Shown in pieces: positions 51,512-61,030 of a stretch of 64,000 nt of DNA; positions within the stretch are counted from its first letter, which is position 1; every line of letters starts with the position of its first letter. The stretch covers positions 186,001 to 250,000 of the forward strand of contig JAYKKR010000041.1 in assembly GCA_036971615.1 (NCBI GenBank). Direction: 5' to 3'. Both the position numbers and the translations under genes were made by a program. The stretch comes from Amyloporia xantha (lineage: Eukaryota > Basidiomycota > Agaricomycetes > Polyporales > Adustoporiaceae). The notes under the pieces were generated by a model, which saw only the letters and a list, made by a program, of their open reading frames with translations, was not told where the DNA came from and ran no database searches.

Positions 51512-53867
51512 ATGAGCGAGACACAATCCGTGACGGCAGGACAGGAACATCGTTCGGTGCACACTAGTGCCGCTACCCCTGCTGTCGGTAGTTCCGCACC
51601 CCATGTCACTCGAGAAGATACAATCACAAGGGACTTCGGCTTTCTTCCTATTCCGAAACGTCTGCGTTACGACCCAGGGCATCCTGCTCACTTTGGCCTC
51701 CTACTAAATGCGACATTCGGTATTGCGAGCACCTTTAGTAAGGTTCCCATCGCTATATCCTGAATGTTTTGCTAATCCGGAGCTTTCTCAGTGGTTGCAA
51801 ATTTATATTACTGTCAACCGCTACTAAGTGAGTGGTTACAAATTCTGGTGTAATCTATATAGGAGTCTTGTGTATGGGTGAGGTTAGACTGCGACATGTA
51901 ATGGCTTTGAACGCCAAAGCATACCTGCGCCCTTGATAAAAAGCCTGTGGTCATTTCTTTCCCAAAGCAGCCCCATCACCAATGTGTACAACGACTTTTC
52001 GTCCAAGTCACCTATTGACCAGACGTGAATTTCATTCATTTCAGTTTTGTGTTAATGTCACGCTGCTTATTTCATATCAAATACGATGATCAATGTATTT
52101 CGCTGGAACCCTGCACTGTTGTATGTTTCACTCGTGCCCTACAGTACAGTCTCGATACTGCATTTTCGCGTTACTGATGATTTGTGCAACTAGTTGAATT
52201 CTCCAAGTCCTTCAATGTTACATATGACGAGGTATCTAGAATTCCTACACTAATCCAGGCCGGGTGAGCTCCAAGAGGACCGTTATCGAATCTACCGAGC
52301 TTCTGACGGCTGCCTATTGACAGATATGCTGTCGGGATAGTATTCATCTCCACCCTGGGCGACCTGGTCCGGCGACGCCCGCTACTTCTGCTCCTCATTT
52401 TTATCTCGTCAGGACTTACGATTGGATTGGCAATCACGAAGAGCCTGGCCGTGTTTGAGGCGCTCTGCTTCCTTGTCGGGCTTGTCACGGTCGTCCCGCA
52501 GATCCTTATGCCGCTTGCTGCAGATCTCGCACCACCCGAAAGGCGTGCATCTGCTCTCTCCATCGTCCTTGCCGGTCTCCTTTTGGGTGTACTCATTGCC
52601 CGGGTCCTCGCTGGGATCATCGCACAATTTGTGTCATGGCGGGTGGTATACTACCTTGCGATCGGCATGCAATATTTCGTGCTATTGCTGCTATACCTGA
52701 TGCTCCCAGACTATCCCGCAAAGAATAAGGGCGCGACGTATTTTGGGATCCTGTATAGTATGGCCAAGTTTGCGGTCACTGAGCCCCTGCTCATCCAAGC
52801 ATACCTGATTAACTTGCCTTCGAGTGCTTGCTTCAGCAATTTCTGGGTATGTGAGCGTTATCTTGTACTATTCATCGGGGTTAAGCCGGTCTCCTCATTC
52901 TAGGTGACTCTGACGTTCTTGCTAGGCGGTCCGCCATACCAGTATTCCACGTACGTCTTCTCATTCCTCTTCAGGATTTCTCTAACGCAATATGCAGTCT
53001 GGTCATTGGCCTTTTCGGCCTTGTGGGAATGTTTGGAGTAGCGATGGCTCCATTCGTAGGCCGCCTCATAGACGGGCTCGTGCCCTGGTTCGCCTCCCTC
53101 ATAGCCATCATCGCTTTGCTTGTCTTCCAGGCACTTGCAGTAGGTGCAGATGGCGTGAACATTGCTGCCGTCGTCGTCGTCTGTTTCGGGTTGGACGTCT
53201 TCCGCCAAATGGTGCAAGTGGGACTGACGACACGCGTTTTCGGAATTGACGCCACCGCGCGTGCCCGGCTGAATGCCGTGCTGCTCCTTTCGGTGCGTGC
53301 TTCCAGCCGAGAGAAGCCATCAGAATAATGTTGCTTACACCCCTCGGCTCGCAGCTTTTCATCGGACAAGTCATGGGTACGTCTGTTGGCACCCAGGTGT
53401 TCACAAGGTACGGATGGCGCCCCGCCGCGGCGCTATCTTTGGCGTGGACCGGCTTCATGCTTCTCATAATCCTGCTGCGAGGACCGCACGTGTCCAGATA
53501 TACGTGGTTCGGGTATCAGGGTGGACTGGAGGTGCGCAAAAGCAGACTGGCCGAGAGGGAGAAGAAACAGGAGGCCGATACTGAGGCTGCTGTTGCTGCT
53601 GATATAAATGCGACTGGGGATGCGCGGGATTCGACTGAGAAAGAGGTGGAGAGATGTGGGGACGGGACCGATGAGAAGATACGTGAGATAGAAAAGCCGA
53701 GGGAAACGCAGGTAGACGGTGACGAAAGAGGCAACGAGAAAGCTATACCCGAAGTCCTAGAGAAAGGTGGGTCGGTGATGGAGGATGTTACTGGCCATAT
53801 AGGAATGAACACTTACTCTGGCATTGCAGATCTGAATCATGCCGGGCAAAACATCCCTTCGGCATAG
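51512..53867 (+). CDS. Major facilitator superfamily transporter, first of a tandem pair
   Basis: A 12-helix type MFS transporter. Exon 1 starts MSETQSVTAGQEHRSVHTSA and has TITRDFGFLPIPKRLRYDPG before the first membrane segment. Later exons: YAVGIVFISTLGDLVRRRPL (the loop 2-3 motif G-D-x-x-R-R-R), EALCFLVGLVTVVPQILMPL, APPERRASALSIVLAGLLLG, RVVYYLAIGMQYFVLLLLYL, VTLTFLLGGPPYQYST, FGLVGMFGVAMAPFVGRLID, and VGLTTRVFGIDATARARLNA. The C-terminal tail after GYQGGLEVRKSRLAEREKKQ is long, charged and cytosolic. Several exons; I see no frame break. It is similar along its length to the next gene. The substrate is unknown; it resembles bacterial-type drug or sugar efflux MFS. Confidence 0.88.
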
Positions 53868-54047
53868 TATTTCTAGAGTGTACTGTAAGCGCCTATAGAT
53901 CTTCGGAGTTTGCAGTTAGCTCTGCGGCAATGCGCAGATAAGCAAGAAGGCTTATACATCAAGCCGAACGTTTGCCACCCGTTCTTCATCATAAAAGTAT
54001 AGTTATATCGATCAAATTATTCAGAGCAACTCTCCGTGCTCGCGACC
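53868..54047. other. Short spacer between the tandem MFS genes
   Basis: 180 bp between the stop of the first and start of the second MFS gene; the second promoter must be here or within the first gene. Confidence 0.5.
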
Positions 54048-56434
54048 ATGAGCATGACGGACTCTCCAGTCACTGCGGAAGACAAGCCTCCGACTCCTGC
54101 GACGTCGAGCACCGAGACCGTTGCCATTGCACCTGTGACTACTTCCACACCTCAAGCCGAGTATATTCCCATCACAAAAGACTTTGGCTTCATCCCCATA
54201 CCCGTACATCTTCGCTATGACCCAGGGCGTCCTGTACACTTTGGACTGTTACTGAATGTAACCTTTGGGTTTGCGGGAACATTCGGTGCGTCCTAGCTAC
54301 AGTACTACGAACATAGCACTTCCTGAAGGCCGTTTATATCAATAGTCCTCGGCAATTTGTATTATTGCCAGCCTCTTTTAAGTGAGTTATATTCCTTTCT
54401 AAGCCCGACTTGCAATCCGTGCACTATGGACCTCTCGTTACAACCCTGTGGGGCTGAGTGACTCCGGGAGGACAATGCTGTGAATTACGCTCCAGTGCAG
54501 AGAACATGGCGTATCGTGCGCAAAATACGGCGTTATTTCCGGTCCGAATATCCGTGTACTCACCTGTGCGTCATTGTCTTGAAACATGTGACTGCGCCGA
54601 ACAGTGATCCGAGGTGGGTGGGTGTCGGCGGCCGGTAGGTTTCACTTGTGCCCGATAGAGACTACTTTTATTCTACCAGCAGTGCGTTGAAAACCAAAGG
54701 ACGTATGGCTTCCTGCTGCACTGGTCAAATACTCAGTCTCCTATTTATGCAGCATATTTTTCACCGGTCTTTAGTGTAGTTCGCCCTCAATCGCAGCTTT
54801 GCCCTGCGTCCAAGCGTCCATTCTGTGGCATGTTCACTGAGCAAATAACTTGTTTCTGTAGTCCAACTTGCCAAAACATTCGATGTATCATACGATGCCG
54901 TCTCGAGGATCCCTACGTTGGTACAAGTCGGGTGAGTCACACATTAGCATCCTACCGCTGGTCTCTCACTGTCAAATTTATATCACAGGTATGCTATCGG
55001 CTTGCTATTCGTCTCAATTTTAAGTGACCTTGTTCGTCGACGACCACTTATTCTCATGCTCGTCTTCCTCTGCGCCACCTTGTCCATTGGACTCGCGTTT
55101 ACGAAGAGTCTGGCTGTTTTCGAAGCGCTCACCTTTCTCGTTGGTACATTCACCGTCATACCCCAAATTCTCCTGCCGCTCGTTGCGGATCTGGCACCGC
55201 CCGAACGCCGCGCCACCGCTCTCTCAGTGGTGATGTCCGGGCTGCTTCTCGGTATTCTTATTGCACGAGTGCTTGCCGGTGTCGTTGCACAGTTTGTATC
55301 GTGGCGTGTGGTTTATTACATCGCATTCAGCGTGCAATACGTTGTGGTGATCTGGATGTATCTGGTGCTTCCCGACTACCCGGCGAAGAATCCAAACGCG
55401 ACGTTCTTCGGACTGCTGTGGGCGATGGCGAGGTATACGGTGACAGAGCCCCAGCTCATCCAGGCAGTGCTCATCAGCATCCCTTCTGCCGCATGCTATA
55501 CCAATTTCTGGGTGAGTTCCACTCTTACACTCAGCCACTCCCAATGGAGTTGAGACGTTCGAAAACAATGTAGGTGACACTCACATTCCTGCTGGGCGGA
55601 CCCCCTTATAACTACTCCACGTGAGTTATTCTCAACGCTACAGGCCACAGTCGGATGTTCATATTCCGTGGAGTCTAGTCATCGGTCTCTTCGGGCTGGT
55701 AGGAATGGTGGGGGTCGCTATGGCGCCTCCGTTGGGACGTCTCATCGACTCCCTAGTCCCTTGGTTCGCCACAGCCATCGCCTGCATGGCCTACATCCTC
55801 ACCCACGTCATCATGGTCGGCGCTGACGGCCTCAACATAGCGGCCGTAGTCATCGTATGCATCGGCATCGACATCTTCCGCCAGATGGTGCAGGTCTCCT
55901 CACCACCTCCGTCTTCAATCTTGATTTGAATGCCCGTTCCCGGATGAACGCCGTCATCCTCATTTCTGTGAGCTAACCATCTCTCTGTCCTTGCCTGGTG
56001 GCTGAATTTGAAGATCGATGTAGATATTCCTCGGACAGATCATGGGCACCGCTGTTGGCTCGGAGCTATTCAACAACTACGGGTGGCGTCCTGCCGCGGC
56101 AGTCAACCTCGCATGGAGTGGCTTCATGCTTTTCATCATCCTCGTCCGAGGACCACATGTGCCCAGATACACTTGGGTCGGATGGAAAGGTGGCTTGGAG
56201 GTGAGGAAACGCAAACTAGACGAACGGAAGAGCAAGCAAGAGGAAGAGAACGCGGATGCAGCTGTTGCATCGCGCAATAGCGACTCCGAGGACGAAAAAC
56301 GTCGCTCGAAGAACGCAGAGAGTGAAGATGAAAAGAAAAGGGATGAGAAAGCCGAAGATGGAGAGGCAGTCATATCGGAATCGTCGCCTCAGCAAAATCT
56401 GTTGCCAGAAGATGACCCGTCAAGCTTTGTTTAG
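54048..56434 (+). CDS. Major facilitator superfamily transporter, second of the tandem pair, with apparent frameshift
   Basis: Paralog of the upstream MFS gene. Start MSMTDSPVTAEDKPPTPATS at 54048; ITKDFGFIPIPVHLRYDPGR; YAIGLLFVSILSDLVRRRPL; TFTVIPQILLPLVADLAPPE; VVYYIAFSVQYVVVIWMYLV; VTLTFLLGGPPYNYST; FGLVGMVGVAMAPPLGRLID; then DIFRQMVQ. Directly after this, CAGGTCTCCTCACCACC lacks one base relative to the paralog: LTTSVFNLDLNARSRMNAVI is in a shifted frame. The following exon FLGQIMGTAVGSELFNNYGW and charged tail to 56434 are normal. This is either a recent null allele or a missed C in a base run near 55896. Confidence 0.82.
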
Positions 56435-56523
56435 ATCAGTTCTCTTTACATAGATCCTCCCGACCAATAGATGATATGTGGCTGAGTATACAAATCGGAG
56501 GAAAACACGTTTCTTCTGGCCAA

Positions 56524-57729
56524 TCATAGCTTTGCTAAAGGCGACAAAGAGCGCATACCGACTAGCTGCCCACCGTCCAATGCGATAGTGGCACCATTCA
56601 CATACGCACCCGCTCGACTGGCCAAGAAAATGGCTGCTCCTGTGATGTCTTCGGGGACCCAATGCGGCGAAGAGGAATCATACTTTTGAGAATCTCACCC
56701 TGTGTACGGAGCGTGTGCGCCATCACTACGGAAAACCCGACATCATTTACCAGACCGCAAAAGAGACATTCCATGAATAGACGCACTCTTGCTCTCGAAG
56801 GGTCCTGAAACATAAGAGTTGGTCAAATTGAAGCTAATGCATGAGTGACAATGAAGCGACCGACCACATGCTATTGTGTTGCTGGTGATCCCTTCCCACC
56901 CAAGCCGTCCTGCGATATGTCGGCTGAGATGATGGAGCGCAGCCTTGGAGGCTGAATACGCGTATGTTTCGTGGTCGGGTACCGTCAAGCCCTCCACGGA
57001 ACCGATCTATCATGAAGGTGCGGAAAATTCACGTATATTGAGCAATCTGTGCTTTCTAAACTAATAAGAACCTACGTTGATGATTCGTGCAGGGTCTAGG
57101 AATACCTCGCCATCCATGCCGCCTTGTTCTGCAGCTGCACGCAGCAATGGCAGACACTTTTGCGTCAGTGTGAAGACTCGTTGCGTGTTCAAAGTGAGGA
57201 GCTTGGTGAACGCAGCATCCTAAGACTCGCAATCAGGCTTGCGCGTCTGATCCGTACCGCACCAGCCATTCTCACAGGGTAATCGTCTATGGTGTCTCCC
57301 CATGCGGCACCCGCATTATTAACGAGGATATGCAACGCCTTCTCTCGAGCTGAAAGTTCCTTCGCCAAGTGCTCGACGTGTTCGAGTTTCTGCATGTCAG
57401 CAGGAAGAGGGATACAGGACCCTGGCCCGGACGCGTTGAGCTCCTTAGCTGTGCTCTCGCAGTCCTTCGCAGAGCGTGAAGAGATGTAAACCTGCAGTTC
57501 AAAGTTCAGCAGTAGCAATATACATCATACACAAGACCACTTACCTTGGCACCATTTGCGACGAAACCTTGAGCAATCTACACTTACACGCCGTGAGCAT
57601 AGAAGTCTTCGTCACACGGCCTGAAGTGAAAGCTAGGCGTACCATCTTACCAATCCCTCTGCTGCCACCAGTTATCAATACGACCTTGCCTGAGACATCA
57701 AATAAATTGGAACGTTGGAAGGAGGTCAT
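56524..57729 (-). CDS. Short-chain dehydrogenase/reductase ending in a PTS1-like AKL
   Basis: NAD(P)-dependent SDR of the 3-oxoacyl-reductase or gluconate-dehydrogenase type. Start MTSFQRSNLFDVSGKVVLIT followed by GGSRGIGK (cofactor loop), then VYISSRSAKDCESTAKELNA, HILVNNAGAAWGDTIDDYPV (NNAG), RIINVGSVEGL (catalytic Ser region), YAYSASKAALHHLSRHIAGR (Tyr-x3-Lys), and GAYVNGATIALDGGQLVG near the end. The last residues are SPLAKL before the TGA at 56524. The AKL tripeptide fits a peroxisomal targeting signal (inference). About seven exons; one or two internal splice sites near 56640-56830 are not settled. It is not closely related to the three SDR copies at the left. Confidence 0.87.
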
Positions 57730-58390
57730 GGTGGTTCGCACTGAACCATATGTACCGCGTTCGTGTCGACAACGTCGCGATCGGCGAAGGCACATGTCGG
57801 AAGTTTCCTGCGTCAATTGTAATCTCGAAATATTGCGTTAACATTGAGTGACATTGTGACTCATTTTGAGCACGAATTTCCATTATAATTGCCTTATAAA
57901 GTCATCACGGTCATTACAATGGCATTGCAATGGCATTGCAACGGCGTCACAGTGATTGTGATGAATTGCAATCGAGCCGAAAACGCTTAGACGTTGAGTG
58001 CCATTACAAACCATTGCAAACCGGTCTGGAAATCTCCGACACACGTGAGCACGAAGCCGATCAAACAGCGAAGCTTGACTCTGAACTTGGAAACAGTGTA
58101 CCATGTTCCCTCGAACTTACATAGGTGCATGCATACTTGCCAGTTCCTGCATGTTGTCTTCGCGGTCCTGCGCAACCTGAGCTTTGGACTCCTTAATGCA
58201 CTTGGTCGCCGATATCCGTCGTTGTTCGTAACAAATCGGATTTCATAACACAAGAACTAATACAGGGATCTCACAACAACAGGTCAGCATCATACAGTAC
58301 ACGGTAAGGTCATCTAGAAGGTAATGGCAGCGCTTATGGGCGAAAGCGTAGAAAGATGGGCCGCTTTCTTTTTGTCTCAGTGAAATACCC
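57730..58390. other. Intergenic region with short GCATTGCAATG repeats
   Basis: About 660 bp without a supported gene. Around 57917-57945 there is a short repetition of ATGGCATTGCA. It holds the SDR promoter and the 3' end of the next gene. Confidence 0.45.
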
Positions 58391-59352
58391 TCACTGGTCT
58401 TCAATCCATGTGATGAGAGGGGCTCGCATGTATCTGGAATAATAGGATCAGCGAATGAGTACGTCGATAAATGAGAACCACTCACGCGCTGAAGTCAGCC
58501 ACGGCCTCATCCAACGTGTCCAGGTATTTCGTCATCAACGCCTGAGTTTCTACCTTCCACTCATGGAACTCGCGCTGCAGTTCGTCCAGGTCAATATCAG
58601 GCGCGTCTTCCTCCTCACGGTCATCGACTAGTGGACGATCTGCTAAAATTTCACTGAGCGACGCACTATCTTCAGTCTATTGGAGCTTACCAGTAGGATT
58701 CAAGGTCTCATTAGTGCTTCCCGTCGCATCGCCCTTTGTCGGACTGGTAGATCTCGGGCTGGTCGACGCACCTGCCTCGGCTTCTCCACTGGGCTCAGAT
58801 GACTTTGATTGAAGTGTAGACACCTCGTTACTGAAAGGCATGAGAGAGTCGTACTCGTAAGCACTCCTTGCATTCAAATAACAGACCCATTAACAATGTA
58901 CGCACTGCTTAGTCTCACAACTAGTGGCCGGGCGCGCGCGCGGGGTGCCTTTTCGTGTCTCAATGAAGCCCCAGTTTTCGGAATCTAAGGACATTTCCGA
59001 CGCAATGGAATCATCTTGGACTGTTTGCGCCGCATGAACTTTGCTACTGATGGAGAAGCTTCTTAGTAGGTGGATTTCCGAGTGCGCCACAATATGAAAC
59101 GTACGGCGGTGTGCCTCTAGGGGTCCGTGTCCGTGGAGGCGGGAGATGCCTCTTCACTGGCGTTGAGGGTCCGGTGCTCACTTTGCCCAGAGGTGACGGA
59201 CGGTGTACAGGGCGGCGTGGCCGCACAGCTGGACTTGGGCTGTTTTGGGCTCGAAGATGAAGCGGAATTGCTGGAAAGACCTTCGAATCATCCGGTGTGA
59301 TGGTCTTTTTGGGAGTGGGTGTTTTCTTGGGAGTCGCTCGGGGAGGACGCAT
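58391..59352 (-). CDS. Unknown protein, Pro/Ser/Thr-rich with acidic helical C terminus
   Basis: I do not recognise this gene. Start MRPPRATPKKTPTPKKTITP at 59352, with SP/TP dipeptides and basic stretches (VKRHLPPPRTRTPRGTPPYV). Later exons: MSLDSENWGFIETRKGTPRA, AYEYDSLMPFSNEVSTLQSK, then acidic DDREEEDAPDIDLDELQREF, HEWKVETQALMTKYLDTLDE and, across a GTGAGT intron, YMRAPLITWIEDQ with a stop at 58391. The helical acidic C terminus is the most conserved-looking part. The many SP/TP sites suggest a phosphorylated nuclear or cell-cycle protein (weak inference). One splice near 59040-59070 is not resolved. Confidence 0.65.
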
Positions 59353-59857
59353 CGTGGATGTTCTGGGGGAAAGGAGTACAAGGGGTTGTGACCGGGAGTC
59401 ACGCTTTTGAACGCCCTTTATGAGTTTCCTATCGCAGTTACTCCGACGGCCACAATGGTCGATCAAAGCATGGGCTCCCACAACGTTTATTTCTCCAAGG
59501 GAAGACCCAAGAATTGACCGGTAGCTTTAGGAAACAACACAATTCATACGTTTCTTATTATCGCACTGCACGGTCATGATACTCTATTCCTATTGCTACC
59601 GCCTCGGAGTCTTGGATCTGAACGAGTGTGGCCGAGCGCTTATGCGACGCGTTCAAACGCGTTCGTGATCACGTGCAGCGCGTCGAGCTTCGCGCGTCTA
59701 AGCTCGTGGACCTGCCGGGACCCACGTCAATTTCTGGGCTGGGACGCGAGCCATCTAGCTTCTCTGTGCTGGAGTCACCTTGGGTCCAGGTCATTTGGTC
59801 AATTCAGTATAAAACATAAACACTTGCTGTTCACTTGATAGAATTCGTCCGCTCGCA
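59353..59857. promoter_or_regulatory. Upstream region of HEM13 with E-box and TATA
   Basis: About 500 bp. ATCACGTG occurs at 59668-59675 and TATAAAA at 59808-59814, 44 bp before the HEM13 start. On the other side it serves the divergent unknown gene. Confidence 0.6.
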
Positions 59858-60940
59858 ATGGCCTCGACATCGTCAAAACCGATGCGGCAGCAAGTCGAGG
59901 AGTACATTTCTACTCTGCAGGAAGACATTGTTTCCTCGTTTGAAAAGATTGACCCCAACGCCCCCACTTTCAAGCGCGATTCCTGGTTGCGTGCGCAAGG
60001 CGGCCGCGGTGTCTCATGCGTCTTTGCCGTTCCCCATCCGAGCACCTCTGAAGCAGCGGCCACCGCTCAGAACTCGGTCCTCGAGAAGGCGGGCGTGAAC
60101 ATCTCCATCGTCCATGGTGTCCTGCCCCCGCCCGCCGTGAAGCAGATGCGCGCCGATCACGGATCGATGGAGCATCTCGAGGGCAGTCTCCCCTTCTTCG
60201 CTGCCGGCATCAGTCTCGTCATCCATCCACGCAACCCCCATGCCCCTACCGTGCACGCCAATTACCGCTACTTCGAGGTGACAGAGCCCGTTGCTGAGGG
60301 AGAAGGCTCCGAGCAAGCGCAGGGGAAGGTTGTCGCTTGGTGGTTCGGCGGTGGGTCAGACCTGACGCCAACTTACCTGTACGAAGAAGACGCGCGACAC
60401 TTCCATGGGACACTCAAGGCAGCCTGCGAGTTGCACGGCTCAGCAGTATACCCGACGTTCAAGAAATGGTGCGATGAATACTTCTTCATCAAACATCGCA
60501 ACGAGTCGCGAGGCATCGGCGGGCTATTCTTCGATGACGTCTGCGACGAGCCTCACAAGCGATTCCTGGACGAAGGGGCCGATGCAGATAGTCAGCGTCC
60601 GGGAACGCAGGAGGATATCTTTGCGATGATGAAGAGCCTCGGGGATGCGTTCGTGCCATCATACCTACCCATCCTCGAACGACGCATGCATCAGGCCAGT
60701 GACGAGCGTGCCCGACGGTGGCAGCTCTTACGCCGCGGACGATATGTCGAGTTCAATTTGGTGTACGATCGCGGCACGCGGTTTGGGTTGCTCACGCCCG
60801 GAGCCCGGATCGAGAGTGTACTGATGAGTCTACCGGAGACCGCAAGATGGGAGTACATGAGCGATTTGGGCGGAGACGATGATGGGAGTGAGGAGGGGAA
60901 GATTATCGAAGTGCTCAAGAATCCGAGAGAGTGGGCCTAA
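59858..60940 (+). CDS. HEM13: Coproporphyrinogen III oxidase (oxygen-dependent)
   Basis: Heme synthesis: oxidative decarboxylation of coproporphyrinogen III to protoporphyrinogen IX, using O2. A single exon of 360 residues, the length of the yeast-type enzyme. Visible: RDSWLRAQGGRGVSCVFAVP, GVNISIVHGVLPPPAVKQMR, AGISLVIHPRNPHAPTVHAN, VAWWFGGGSDLTPTYLYEED, FKKWCDEYFFIKHRNESRGI, GGLFFDDVCDEPHKRFLDEG, GRYVEFNLVYDRGTRFGLLT and ESVLMSLPETARWEYM. The stop is at 60940. The start lies after a TATAAAA box. HEM13 is oxygen-regulated in yeast; nothing in this sequence shows that. No introns, unlike most neighbours. Confidence 0.97.
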   Translation: MASTSSKPMRQQVEEYISTLQEDIVSSFEKIDPNAPTFKRDSWLRAQGGRGVSCVFAVPHPSTSEAAATAQNSVLEKAGVNISIVHGVLPPPAVKQMRADHGSMEHLEGSLPFFAAGISLVIHPRNPHAPTVHANYRYFEVTEPVAEGEGSEQAQGKVVAWWFGGGSDLTPTYLYEEDARHFHGTLKAACELHGSAVYPTFKKWCDEYFFIKHRNESRGIGGLFFDDVCDEPHKRFLDEGADADSQRPGTQEDIFAMMKSLGDAFVPSYLPILERRMHQASDERARRWQLLRRGRYVEFNLVYDRGTRFGLLTPGARIESVLMSLPETARWEYMSDLGGDDDGSEEGKIIEVLKNPREWA

Positions 60941-61030
60941 CTTAATGATGAAGGCGGAAGAAGGATATCTCAGGGTAGATGTATTTACATTGTATCGTAT
61001 TCCTTAACTCAACTCGCACTACAGCTGCTA

